Below the pieces are notes generated by a model, which searched no databases, had not been told where the DNA came from, and saw nothing but the letters and a program-made list of their open reading frames with translations. DNA of 64,000 nt. Origin: Micropterix aruncella. Its lineage: Eukaryota > Arthropoda > Insecta > Lepidoptera > Micropterigidae. A program made the translations under genes and the position numbers. Shown in pieces: positions 9,790-20,405 of the stretch. Positions within the stretch are counted from its first letter, which is position 1. Each line of letters starts with the position of its first letter. Location: the NCBI GenBank assembly GCA_944548615.1, contig OX155960.1, positions 9,883,996 through 9,947,995 on the forward strand. The letters run 5' to 3'.

Positions 9790-12030
9790 TATTTTTAAAA
9801 TGAGGGGAGGGGGGACTATGGTGCAAGTAAAAAGTAATCTTGGTAGTGAGTTATTACTGCAGTGTGCTGATTTCTGCCTCAATCGCCACTTTAAATGCTG
9901 CGGAGTAAAATTGACGCTAGCCAATATTCATATTTTTTCGATTTATCGATCGCCAAATGGAAGTTTTACTATATTCTTCTAAATATTCTCAAGGCTATTA
10001 GAACTATTTGAAAATAAACAAGTCGTAATGTGCAAGAATATTAATTTAGATTTTCCTAGTTGAATCAGTAGCCAAACAAAATATGTGTATTTTTCTGAAT
10101 TTATATGTCTTAAAACCAAATGTAGATACTGCAACAATGATTACAGGGCACTCTATCACATTAATGGATAATATCTTTTTAAACCTATCTACTCTCATCA
10201 AATGTCCCTTCTATTCAACTGATCTGCTCTGTTCAATGTCTCTTTTACCGACCTTTCAGATCATGAAGGTATCTTCATATCAAATAATAGCAACACAAAA
10301 TCAGGTATATTATAAAAATACACGAATGTTTTTAAAACAAACAAAGAAACATTTCTCAGTAAAATTATCAGCGATGACTGGGGCAAAATTATTAATTCAG
10401 GAAACCTTGATGCTGATGAAATATTAATCTTTTCTTCAACAAATTTAAGTCCTATTTTGACAGCAGTTTTCCAAAGAAAAAAAAATAAGTAAGAAATCCT
10501 CCACGAAAGAAATCTTAGATATCTAAGGGAATTAAAGATTTAGCTAAAAAATTGCAATGTCTTCATTTTATACGAAATTTTAAATGCGATGACCCTGTCA
10601 CGAAGATTATAAATAAATATGCGAAGATCTACAGACGAGTGGTAAGGAGTGCCAAAAGAAATACAATCCGAAATCAAATATTAAATTTGACGAATAATAC
10701 AAAAGAGTTGTGCCAGCATGTTAACGAGAAAATAGATAAAGAGAAAAGTGCTCCTCTAACATCACACTTAACCAATTGGACCATTCAGTTCAAGATTAAA
10801 GCGAATTTTTAAAACACTTTCTTCTCCAAACTAGTCAAATATCCCAATCAAACACGTCATAGTATAATCTTACAAGTTGGCATAATATTGTGCCAATATT
10901 GGCAAAATATTGTGCCAACCTTATTGCAGACATAGTTTCTACATGCGGCAATTGATATTGTAGAGATAACAGAAATTGTATAGTCTATGAAAATTAAAAA
11001 ATCTTCAGTGATTGGCGATATTGCAAAAGACATAGTAAAACTGACACCTTCGTATGCAATATATTCCTTCGATATAAATTTTCCAGATTACTTCAAATTC
11101 GCTAAAATTATTCCACTACACTAAAAAGTTTCAAAAACTGACGTAAGCAACTACAGATCAATAGCGTCGCTACATCTTTTTTCAAAAGTACTTGAAAATG
11201 TAGTAAATTAAGGGTTATTAAATTACCTCGAAGAGAAGGTTATTTTAACACAATCTCAGTTCGGTATCAGATGAAGTAAAGGAAAAAGCAATGCATCAAA
11301 CAAGGTTTCGACAAAAATGTTTAATGACATTACCAAGAAACTTTATTCGAGTACCTTTTATTGCGATCTATCAAAAGCGTTCGATACGGTTGACCATCAA
11401 GCATTGCTAGCTAAACTTGACAGATATAGAATCTGAGGAAATGTACCATGCCTAAAATGGTTCAACAGCTATCTTCTAAACAGAAAATAAATTGTACAAC
11501 TAGACCACTGCACGGGTCGCATATTGGAGAGAACCATTTCCGATGAGGGTGAAATGAAGTGCGGAGTTCCACAGGGAATCATTCTGAGACCAACAGTTTT
11601 TATTTTATATTTAGATGATCTGCCTTCTATAGTAGCTCAATCCTATGTAACATTGTATGCGGGACTTTGCATGTACATATAAGCTTTGCAGATGTCAAAA
11701 TAGACAATGCAGTCAAAACGTTAAACTATTAATTGGCTCTGTCAAATACTTGGTTCCAGATAAATTATCAATCTCTTTACATATCCAAGGCAGTATTTAT
11801 CTTCCTATCTAGTCGGAAAATTAAAGTCATAAACAATGAAAATTTAATTATCGGTACATATACAGTAGCCAATAAAAAAATCACAAATTTGTTGGTTTAG
11901 TTTCAAATTAAAACCTAATAATGCCCACGGAAAGAAATTACCGATAGGCTTTCCAGCGCCTGTTTCTTACTAAGGCAAATACGAAAATTGAAAAACATAC
12001 TAAAACAATACTTTGACTATTTCGAATCCG
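9790..12030 (+). pseudogene. Decayed LINE ORF2 (endonuclease plus reverse transcriptase)
   Basis: In order: GGGTMVQVKSN and CCGVKLTLANIHIFSIYRSP (middle of the AP-like endonuclease, 9800-9960), TGHSITLMDNIF (10150-10180), an inter-domain helix (YAKIYRRVVRSAKRNTIRNQ, 10618-10677), then RT pieces DVSNYRSIASLHLFSKVLE (11143-11200), FYCDLSKAFDTVDHQALLAK (11357-11415), CGVPQGIILRPTVFILYLDD (11560-11620) and ALYAGL-like remains of the YADD loop near 11650. Domain order is that of Jockey/CR1 LINEs. More than ten stops and indels; the N-terminal endonuclease is missing. Much older than the 606-codon ORF inserted next to it. Confidence 0.8.
10877..10918. repeat. Tandem pair of palindromic 20-mers
   Basis: TTGGCATAATATTGTGCCAA (10877-10896) and TTGGCAAAATATTGTGCCAA (10899-10918) are each self-complementary around AATATT and differ at one base. 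They lie inside the decayed LINE. Confidence 0.7.
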
Positions 12031-12044
12031 TTAATGGATTTTCT

Positions 12045-14160
12045 TCTTTATTTATTTTTTTTATTTATTTATTGTGTTTATTCACTTATTACTAATCAAC
12101 ATAACAGTAAAACCAAGGCATTGAGAAGTAAAATTAATAAAGATATTACCATAACTATACAAATAGAATGACACTTATAATACTAGCTATCATGTAAGAA
12201 TAAATAATTAATAGCTTGCAATTTAAACAAGTGAGGGTTGGCGGTAAAAATATCAAAATATGGTGCCATCGAGTGAATTTCATTTAAGCGCCGCAAAGCA
12301 CGCGCCAACAAGTTCCACCTCGTAAGGTTAGTGCGCGAGAACGGCTCCGCGAAAAGATGGTGCGATCGAGCACGGAGATAATTATTTGGTATGAATAGAT
12401 CCACCTTGGCTAGTAAGCTAGGGTTATCAGTTTTACCACGAATTAGATTGAAAACATAGGACATGGTCAGCATTTCTCTTCTGAGACAGAGAGAATTATA
12501 GCCAACCATGCCTGTGATAAATGCAGTCGGATACAAAAATGGATAATATCCGTACTGCTTGAAGTACAGAAATCTCAAAAAACACTTCTGTACCTTTTCC
12601 AGCATGAGGGTATAAGTATCTTCATGTGGATTCCAAATAGCTGCATTCGTTTCCATGCGACTTCTAACAATCGAGTTGTACAACGTGCGCATAACCCGAA
12701 TATTATTGAAGTGCTTGGATTGCCGTATCACAAACCCTAGAAGCTTGAAAGAAATTGTAGATAGTTGTCTAATATGTTCCTTGAAGTTTAACTTGGGGTC
12801 GAAAAAAACTCCCAAGTCCTTGACTTCAGTAACTCTGGGAAGCACACATCCAGCGATGGAGTAATCATACATCAGATGATCAGGCGATCTTGTGTATGTC
12901 ATCACTGCACATTTGTTAATATTGAAGTAAAGGTTACGAGCTTGGCTCCATGCATAAACTGCATCAATATCACGCTGGAAGAGCTCGCAGGCCTCAGCAC
13001 TTCCAGTTGATAAAAACAATTTGACGTCATCAGCAAACATTAGACAACGTGCAGATGTGACTACTTTACTCAGATTATTAACAAATAAGTTGAATAACAA
13101 AGGCCCCAAGTTTGATCCTTGGCTAACCCCCGATTGAGTGTTGTATAGTTTGGATTCAAAATTGCCAAATTTAACGAATTGCTGGCGGCCCCCCAAGTAA
13201 TCTGCGAAAAGTTTCAACAGTTTACTCGAGAATCCAGCAGCAGCCAGTTCTCGGAGTAACGCATCGTTGTCGACTCTGTCAAAGGCCTTCTTGAAATCCA
13301 AATACACGACATCCACTTGTCCCCTTGAGGTGCTATCCAACTCACCAGTAACATAATCTGTAAAAACGGATAGGTTGGTAGTTGTGGAACGATTAGGACG
13401 GAACCCGTGTTGGGCATCCGATAGTGTACCGCATAGTTGGGTATAAATTTCTCGGTGGAGAATGGTCTCGAAAAGCTTGGGAAAGGCTGATAAGACTGCA
13501 ATCGGCCTGTAATTATCAACCTGCACCTTATCGCCACTTTTTGGTACTGGAGCTACTCTAGATATCTTCCACTTATAGGGGTATACTGCAGATTCCAACG
13601 ATCTGTTAAATATATGCATCAGGGGTTGTATAAAAGACTCACAACATGCTTTAATAACATAAGGAGGAACTCCATCAGGTCCAATAGTGCGGACTGATTT
13701 CAGCTTGCGTATTGCAAACCGAATATCATCTTTAGTGACACTGCGGACGTTGACGCATGAAGAATTTGCGTCACTCGACATAATAGTCGCTTCAGCGGCG
13801 ACAGCGTCTAAAGCCGGTATGTTCGGTAGAAACACTGATGAGAAGTAATTCGCAAATACATCAGCGGCTGCAGCACCCGAATATGTAGCCTCATTATAGA
13901 CCACATTCTGGGGTACCCCACCAGCAGTTCGCTGACTACGAACATATTCCCAAAAGCGTGAACTATCTTCTCGGATAGACGTCTCAATATTGTGCATGTA
14001 CAAATTGAAAGAGTCTTTTATTTTGTGCTTAACTCTACACCGTAAAGTTTCGAAAAGCTCCCTGTGAAACTGAGAACCAGTCCTCTTCCAGCACTTGTGA
14101 TGATACGACTTGTCGGCAGTGTGCCGAAATTTTAAGGCAAAACTTTGATGATCATTTTGT
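12045..14160 (-). mobile_element. 5'-truncated LINE with near-intact reverse transcriptase
   Basis: Open coding sequence continues beyond the ORF start at 14003 up to about 14160 without a stop (residues such as FRHTADKSYHHKCWKR and FHRELFETLRCRVKH), then homology ends in AT-rich DNA, which marks the truncation point. The 3' UTR (12050-12182) ends on the minus strand in an A-rich run with AATAAATAAATAAA units near 12045-12080. The endonuclease is lost. The insertion seems to have entered the end of the decayed LINE to its left. Confidence 0.8.
12183..14003 (-). CDS. LINE reverse transcriptase, 606 codons, uninterrupted
   Basis: Cellular role is copying of LINE RNA at a nicked chromosomal target. 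Visible motifs, numbered from 14003: GPDGVPPYVI (108-117), VPKSGDKVQVDNYRPI (153-168), YLDFKKAFDRVD (234-245, first catalytic Asp), SGVSQGSNLGPLLFNLFVNN (291-310), LMFADDVKLF (321-330, catalytic Asp pair in FADD), NINKCAVMTYTR and VKDLGVFFDPKLNF further on, then a C-terminal thumb-like and tail segment with no Cys/His cluster. GVPQG is GVSQG and FIND is FVNN here, modest deviations. The listed first codon is TTG inside a longer open frame, not a real start: the element is 5'-truncated. Gross similarity to the relic at 54535-56370 suggests one clade of the Jockey/CR1 superfamily. No RNase H. It is the least decayed coding sequence of the window. Confidence 0.92.
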   Translation of the reverse strand: MYMHNIETSIREDSSRFWEYVRSQRTAGGVPQNVVYNEATYSGAAAADVFANYFSSVFLPNIPALDAVAAEATIMSSDANSSCVNVRSVTKDDIRFAIRKLKSVRTIGPDGVPPYVIKACCESFIQPLMHIFNRSLESAVYPYKWKISRVAPVPKSGDKVQVDNYRPIAVLSAFPKLFETILHREIYTQLCGTLSDAQHGFRPNRSTTTNLSVFTDYVTGELDSTSRGQVDVVYLDFKKAFDRVDNDALLRELAAAGFSSKLLKLFADYLGGRQQFVKFGNFESKLYNTQSGVSQGSNLGPLLFNLFVNNLSKVVTSARCLMFADDVKLFLSTGSAEACELFQRDIDAVYAWSQARNLYFNINKCAVMTYTRSPDHLMYDYSIAGCVLPRVTEVKDLGVFFDPKLNFKEHIRQLSTISFKLLGFVIRQSKHFNNIRVMRTLYNSIVRSRMETNAAIWNPHEDTYTLMLEKVQKCFLRFLYFKQYGYYPFLYPTAFITGMVGYNSLCLRREMLTMSYVFNLIRGKTDNPSLLAKVDLFIPNNYLRARSHHLFAEPFSRTNLTRWNLLARALRRLNEIHSMAPYFDIFTANPHLFKLQAINYLFLHDS

Positions 14161-14330
14161 TTATAATATTTTTTAATTAACTATATTATACATTACTAAA
14201 CCTATAATCATTTTTTATAATCGGAGATGGATTATAAAATTAAAATTTGTGTTGACTACTTCCGTTGCATCATTTTTATTGTTCTAGTTTTATATTTGTA
14301 ATGTTTATAATTTGACTCTTTTATAACTGA

Positions 14331-15064
14331 CTGGCTGTTGCCCGCGGCTTCGCTTCGCGTAAAGTTTCTAATCGATTTGTAAATTTAAGTAGGGTGGCAT
14401 TTATTTTCCTTTAGAAGCTACCTTTAAATATAATCAGCAAGACGTCCTTCACCAGATGCACACTACCTATATCGTAGACGTACGCATCTTGTTCCTCGCC
14501 TTCCGCTGAACGCTGACCTTGCTGGACCAGCAGCCGCCGCCGCCGCTGGAGTGACGCTGGCTAATTTTATCTTTATTAACCACCCTTGATAATGGATTAA
14601 ATAAATTTGATAACGTTTTTCATTTTATTGCTAATATCCAACAAACTCTGCCTCCTTATTTTTCTTATTATTTTGAGAAATGGAAGCAGTTATTTTAGCT
14701 TAAATTTAAAAGTTGGATATATAATGTTGCCGACTTTTTTATAGATCTCTCTAAGGCCAATGTTTTTGTTATATATTTTGTACTACATATAAAATCGTTT
14801 CGTCAGCGCACGTCGATAAAACAACTCATCAGCTCTTTTTTCTCCGACTTGATTTTAAAATATAATGATTTCGTATCGAAAACCAATATTTAATACAATA
14901 ATATATAGCCTATAGCACTCATCAATAATAGATCTTTCTAATAGCGAAAGAATTTTTGAAATCGGATAGATAGTTTCGGAGATTACTACCTACATACAAA
15001 CTTACAAAGTTATGAACATACAAATTTACAAATATTAATTCTTTATAATATTAGTACGTATAGA
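14331..15064 (-). mobile_element. Non-autonomous Helitron
   Basis: Read on the minus strand it starts TCTATACGTACTAATATTAT (right edge, 15064) and ends in the stem-forming GCGAAGCCGCGGGCAACAGC followed by CAGT at the left edge. These are the termini of the small Lepidoptera Helitrons (TC 5' end, GC-rich hairpin just before CTRR). Rolling-circle Rep/helicase from an autonomous partner would be needed. Between 14440 and 14570 lies a GC-rich block with a CCGCCGCCGCCGCTG run unlike the other copies, possibly captured host sequence. Confidence 0.7.
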
Positions 15065-15890
15065 CTATTCGTTTCTAAATATATTTTGACTCCCTGTATT
15101 TTTCGTTTATACCTACTTGGGTATTTTGTCATCTATAATTATTTTTATAAATTACTATAACTGATTATTGGTTTAATATTTCGGCTATCTATATTTTTTA
15201 CTTTTATTTTTAATTAGGTATTTTAGGAGCTAAAATTATTTTTATAAGATTTTACAATTTCATATAAATTTATTTATTTTTAGTTTTAGATGTTTAAAAA
15301 TGGTACAAAAATATGTACAAAAAATAATTACACCACATACGTAATTTTGACTATACCAATAGTAGAAATACCTAAAAACTGGGTAATTTTATAATTAAAA
15401 TAAAATAAACTATCGCCCGTAATAGAAAATGATTTTTCGCTCGCCAATCTGGTAACGCCGCGCCAGTAGTTGTAGGTCGGGGTCAGTTCGGGGGGTGGGA
15501 GGGGGTGGTTTTGCGCATCGCGTTGCGCAGAAGCGTTGCGCTGGGCGGGCGGCCACGCTTCCTCCGCCACTTCAGGTATTTCAGCCTCTCTTCGGCACTT
15601 TTCAGCGGAATCCGACGCCGTACGTCTTTACCAGATGCGGGCGTCGCTGCAAGCGCAAAAGCTCCAATCGATCAATCGGCCGCATTTGGCTAAATCGGAA
15701 CGCTTCGGCTTGATAACAGCCTCCCTCCCTTATTTCCCATCAAAAATGTATTTAAACGTATACTAGAGGTATAACCCGACGAAAACATCTTACTTATATT
15801 ATCGCTGATTACCACATATCTGTATTACCTACTTCTTAACTACTTAACGGGGGGGCCTTGTTTGAAAATAAAAAAAAATATTTAAATGAT
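15065..15890. other. AT-rich spacer with an isolated GC-rich patch
   Basis: 15495-15720 is GC/CpG-rich (GCGTTGCGCTGGGCGGGC and similar) between AT-rich flanks. Overlapping short frames on both strands (60-80 codons) show no known motif. It may be another unidentified mobile element or regulatory patch. Confidence 0.3.
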
Positions 15891-15894
15891 AAAT

Positions 15895-16080
15895 AAGATA
15901 AAACGAATTTACCACGTGAATTTTATAGCACCCGACGTTTCGGAAACATTGCAGCCGCCGTTGTCCCGGGTAGACAGTCTACCCTGGACAACGGCGGCTG
16001 CAACGTCGAGTGCTACAAACTTCACGCGGTAAATTCGTTTTATCCCATTTATAATCTCAAACAACCGCGGTAGTCTTCGG
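15895..16080. mobile_element. Penelope-like tails joined as a palindrome
   Basis: Left part ACGAATTTACCACGTGAA ... CCCGACGTTTCGGAAACATT ... CCGGGTAGAC; right part is the reverse complement (GTCTACCCTGGACAACGG ... TTCACGCGGTAAATTCGT). The arms are about 70 bp with almost no spacer. The right side continues with TTTATAATCTCAAACAACCG, which matches the outer tail of the 21.7-kb insertion. Only terminal sequence is present, no coding part. Confidence 0.7.
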
Positions 16081-16089
16081 TTTCATATA

Positions 16090-17440
16090 TGATGTTTTTT
16101 TTTCACTTAATTTTGAAATCTATTCATGAATCTTTTATGTCAGTTTAATTAACATTTAAAAGATAAAAATATTTTTTGTATCAGTAAAAGAACTATTTTT
16201 GAGATATTATTAAATTCCAAATGATCCAACCAGTGCAGAAATGTCGGTATCTGCTTTGGCCGCCAAATAGCGAGCGTAATTTTGAATGAAACAAAAAGAA
16301 ATAAAGTAAGATATAAATTTTTAAATACGTATTTTTTTGACGAAATAAAAATATAAATAAAATCTACTATTTTTGTAATTTTTCAAGGATTTCATGAAAT
16401 TAAAACGATTTTCGCCCAAAAAGTTGTGTTTAAGTAGTAAAAAAATATATTATACAAAAAAAAAAAAAATAAATTGGTGTAGAAGAGTCAACTTGATCAG
16501 TAAACTAGTATTTTTTAATTATCGGCGCAAAACTGAAAAAGACGGGTTTGAGAAAAACGACTTTTAAGCTTTCTATAAATAAAAGTAGTAAGTTTTATAC
16601 ACCCGCAGAAATCTGATACTATCAGCTATTCGATAGGTAAAAAAATAATAAAAAGATTTTTATTTCAAGTTTTTTTTTAAAATGAAAAACATGTTTTTTC
16701 GACCTTCTAAACCAGGCTCCCTCCTTAGAAAGTAAAGATATACACATTTTTTATCTATGTTACAAGAAATATACACTATTTAAATATACAGCATTATATC
16801 TATATTACATAAAGGTATACACTAGTTTTTATCTACATTTACACACATATATTTTTCATCTATGTTGCAATAAACTATGTTGCATAAAACCTTGTTGAAA
16901 TCGAGCATAAAATTGCAACGCGAGGCTTCACAATCTCAAAACACATCGTACGGAAAACCCGAACTTCTTTGCACAAAGGCACTTTGATTTATTAGGACCC
17001 AAAATTTATAAAAAAAATAAAGAACCTATGAAAACATACACAAATATAAAGTCTATTCAATTTAAATTTAAATTTACGAAAATTTTTAACTTGGGAGAAT
17101 TGAGGAGGTAAAGCTAATAAGTTATATGTTAAAATATATGTCTTTTAATTATTATTGTCATATATTGTAATAAATTTTGTAATATTTATTTAGTTATTTG
17201 TTTCATAAGCTTCATCGTACGACAAAAAATAATAATTTACTTTCTAAGATCGTGTTTTCGATCTATTTGACTATATTAATAATAATATATCTATTTGACT
17301 TTTTTAGAGGTATATACTGGTTAGATTTTGTAAAGATTATATAATTATTTAATATAGATTTATATATAGATTATATAGATATATGACATTTGACATAGAT
17401 ATCATATTAAACAAATTAAACTACAATTGTCAGTTTTTCT
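16090..17440. other. AT-rich sequence, no recognisable feature
   Basis: Homopolymer A/T runs and degenerate TATACACTTTTTATCTA-like units at 16735-16890. No coding signal. Confidence 0.5.
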
Positions 17441-17449
17441 CCGTTCCAG

Positions 17450-17593
17450 AACGCTTAAACTCTAATGGCCATTTATTAATTATAATGTTGAAACTATCAA
17501 TATTAACTAATATGTTAACAGGTTTATCGACATTCGGTGCGCAATGTAACGATACCATTCGCAGGTCATCACGAAGACTGGTGTCTTGTCCGT
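17450..17593 (+). other. Possible isolated internal exon
   Basis: A pyrimidine-rich acceptor TTTTTCTCCGTTCCAG precedes 17450 and CTTGTCC|GTGAGTATT follows 17593, a fair donor. The frame across it reads GLSTFGAQCNDTIRRSSRRL. The Cys...TxxSRRLV pattern is loosely reminiscent of insect chemoreceptor C-terminal exons, but this is too short to claim. Chance occurrence of splice-like signals is quite possible. Confidence 0.15.
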
Positions 17594-17907
17594 GAGTATT
17601 TAGTTCAATCAAGTATTTATTTTATATACATATTATACGTGTTTTATTTTAAATTTCTTTTATCTATGTGCATTGGAGGTACAATTAAATGATATTGAAT
17701 TGATATTGATGTTATAAGATTGTTTTACTATGACTTGTATATTTTCATATTTTTCTCTAAGTCTATGTATTTAATTTGGTCAATAAATTGATTAAATTGT
17801 TTGGATATGTAAACGATCGGATTGTAAAATCGGAGTTGTAAACGACAGAAACAGACTTTGTGAGGAACGAGTATTAAAAAATGCGATACTGTAAATTATA
17901 TGTGCTT

Positions 17908-18558
17908 GGGAGCTAATGGGCCCTGTTGGAGTTGGCCACGAAGACCCATTCGTTCAGGGTCGATCACAATCACGGGTCACCACCCATCCGGCGGCCTCCA
18001 CGCAGAAGGGAGAGCCAGGCTAGGACGCTGACCTGCGGGTCGGTTTCCCCTAGGAGTCAATTTTCGGGCGCTCCTGGACGGTTCACGCACCGTGCGAGTC
18101 AGCCAATCGATTGTGCACTCCGACTAACAGCCGGGGGAGTCTGGGAACATATTTTTTTCCTATAGAGCGGGGGCGGTTGTTAATCTTATTGCAATTGCTC
18201 TTGACAAGACCATTCGGCCACCCGATCCCGGGTGAATAAGCCGGGCAAAGGATGCCGTGGTCCGCAATAGATTCGGTTGGCACCGTATCACCGCTTTACA
18301 AGGGAGAGGTCTGCTCAAGCGACCTCGATCCTGTAACCAGTAAGGAAGTAGGAGGTATCCTGAAGATTAATTCCAGACGGAGATATCCTTCCAAACTGGT
18401 AGTCTAAGAATTGGCCTCTGACGGACAGGTGGCGTAGCTAGACTGTGGATTGTTTCTCGTCCCAAGTCTTCTGCGCTCGCCTCACGGGAGACAGAACGAT
18501 AGATTTCGTTAAAAGTTCCTGAGGTGACGGGTTCGCCCTTTGTAGTTGACAGCTCTAG
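17908..18558 (-). mobile_element. Family B copy B2, single unit
   Basis: Begins GGGAGCTAATGGGCCCTG and ends GGTGACGGGTTCGCCCTTTG then TAGTTGACAGCTC, about 650 bp. It corresponds to one arm of B1 over its entire length (shared blocks: GTTGGCCACGAAGACCCATT, CCTATAGAGCGGGGGCGG, AAGCGACCTCGA). No partner arm is next to it, which shows that the unit exists singly. Confidence 0.75.
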
Positions 18559-18651
18559 TTGTAGATTATGTGTATTATTCAAATACGAGTCAAATTATAA
18601 ACTCCATACTCGAACTTAGACCAAGCATAGTCAATCGTAGACGTAGATAGT

Positions 18652-18946
18652 GGGCCCGATTGCGTTTCTTTGTGAACTAAAACTAAAATCCAAGCGAACG
18701 AGACAGAGCAATACGTTAGAGCGGTATGTGAAACGAACGACCGTCGATAAATACTACCTGCTGAACTTATACTCGTCCGAATGAATTCGAGCATATTTCG
18801 TGCGGTGTAAGATTCGACCTTGGCGCGCAGTTTTAATGCGAAAAAGTGACAACCGGTCATCTCACACTTCGCTCTAGCGTATTGCCCTGTCTCGTTCACA
18901 CGGACTAATTTCTGATTTTAGTTTACTAAGAAACGCAATCGAGCCC
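18652..18946. mobile_element. MITE A, complete copy (295 bp)
   Basis: Terminal inverted repeats: left GGGCCCGATTGCGTTTCTTT, right reverse complement of AAACGCAATCGAGCCC; the inverted similarity extends inward through GTGAACTAAAACTAAAAT. Flanked on both sides by AGT, a possible 3-bp target duplication. Non-coding. Same family as 25620-25913 and the pieces at 5.7-6.7 kb. A PIF/Harbinger-like origin is possible from a 3-bp duplication and GGGCC termini, but not proven. Confidence 0.75.
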
Positions 18947-19229
18947 AGTGTGTCAATCATGGCTACACCGCACCCTTCCAACCCTTCTATTACACTAGAT
19001 CCGAACCCTTTAAACGCAAAGAAGTCTAATTCAATATTCATCATTGACGCTCATAAAATATTACTCTATTTAGGGCAGGGGTCGAAAACCTTATTAGATA
19101 ACGCTATAATAACAGGAGAGTAGAAAAATTGTCAGCCCAACATGCCATGAGATGGCGCACCGGATTTGATAATGAATATGATGGTGATGGTGATGTTTGA
19201 GCGATTATGGTGATGTTTCAGGGTTGGTT

Positions 19230-20045
19230 ATCAGCCTTCTTTTTTTTTATTTTTTTTTTTATTTAGTAGTAACACATCTAGTAAAAAGTTAATGTCATAT
19301 TTGATTAAGATGTTAGCAAGAAATTGATGCGACATTATTTTTATGATTGACACAGTCGCCTAACTAGGCCTAGGCCTGTTCTAAGGCAGACTTTTAATGA
19401 TGATATTAAGTGTGCACTGTCAAGTTAATCTATAATTAGTGCTTATTTTAAAAACTACAAATATTTACGCATATACAAATATGGATAGATATTTATATAC
19501 ATCTATCGATAAAATATATATCCATGTATGCACACATACACATACATATATTTATACGAAAATAATAATAAAACCAAAATAAATAAAATAAAAACTAAAA
19601 TAATATACATATTATATAAATCAATTACATATTGATATGACGCTCACATACCTATAATAGTCATTTAAAATTATCATGGAAAAACTAAATACTAAGTACT
19701 AAATACTATCATTCAAAATACAACAGTCAACATATTCCCTAAGCCGTCCCTACCCACCTCCAACAACCAATCCGTTAGAGATTTTTTAAAAGTGGATGTG
19801 TTCTCACTACTTTTAATTGCGTCGGGAAGATTATTATACATTCTAGGGCCAATGAACGTGAAATGGCGCTGGCCAAATGTTGTGTAAGATCTTGGCACCA
19901 ACATATCACCAGTTCTTGTTGCTCTCGTCTTTCCAATTCGTTGATTATAAGGTGTTATTTTATTCTTAGTATATATTAGGGCCATGCGAACATAAAGCTG
20001 TCTTACATCCAAAACGTCCTTAGTCCTTAGTCTTTTAACCCTGTC
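19230..20045 (-). pseudogene. LINE 3' end (family sharing 3' UTR with 39486-40555)
   Basis: A 99-codon minus-strand frame contains TTFGQRHFTFIGPRMYNNLP and STFKKSLTDWLL, the classic last 60 residues of Jockey/CR1-type ORF2. The 3' UTR holds GGCCTAGTTAGGCGACTGTG-type sequence (complement at 19364-19392) that recurs at 40370-40412, so both copies are one family. The minus-strand end is a T/A-rich tail at 19230-19266. The flanks 18985-19215 and 20046-20262 are diverged direct repeats of each other. Confidence 0.8.
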
Positions 20046-20257
20046 ATCACAATAGATCTAACCTTTCTCCTTTAAACGCAAATAAGTCTGATTCAGTATT
20101 AGTCTATACGCCCATAAAGTACTACTATATTTAGGGCAGAGGACCGAAGGCTTTTTAAGCTTTAAACCAAAGTAACAAAGAAGTGAGAGGATTCACGGTC
20201 TAACATAGAAATTGTGCACCGATTAGAAAATGAATATGATGATGATGATATTGATGA

Positions 20258-20405
20258 TTGGGCATTGATTATATAGTGTTAGATTGATCAACGCCATAGT
20301 ACGTTTTGGTAACCCTTCTGTGCCGGATAAATGTAGGTGGTTCTGATAGCATTGTATAGCGAGACTAATAGCATTTTATTTGGTCGTCTATTGATAATGA
20401 ATGTT
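20258..20405 (+). repeat. Repeat C, copy 1
   Basis: GGGCATTGATTATATAG, then CGCCATAGTACGTTTTGGTA, GCATTGTATAGCGAGACTAA and TAGCATTTTATTTGGTCG. The same series recurs at 29186-29227 plus 30423-30535 (split by family B) and 30953-31085. Non-coding, class unknown. Confidence 0.6.

Noticed and set aside
15328..15766. Overlapping short frames on both strands in the GC-rich patch
   Set aside because: No domain, no start context, no splice support; high GC alone lowers stop frequency.
17450..17593. Chemoreceptor-like exon
   Set aside because: The Cys/Ser-Arg pattern is too short and generic; kept only as a very weak exon candidate.
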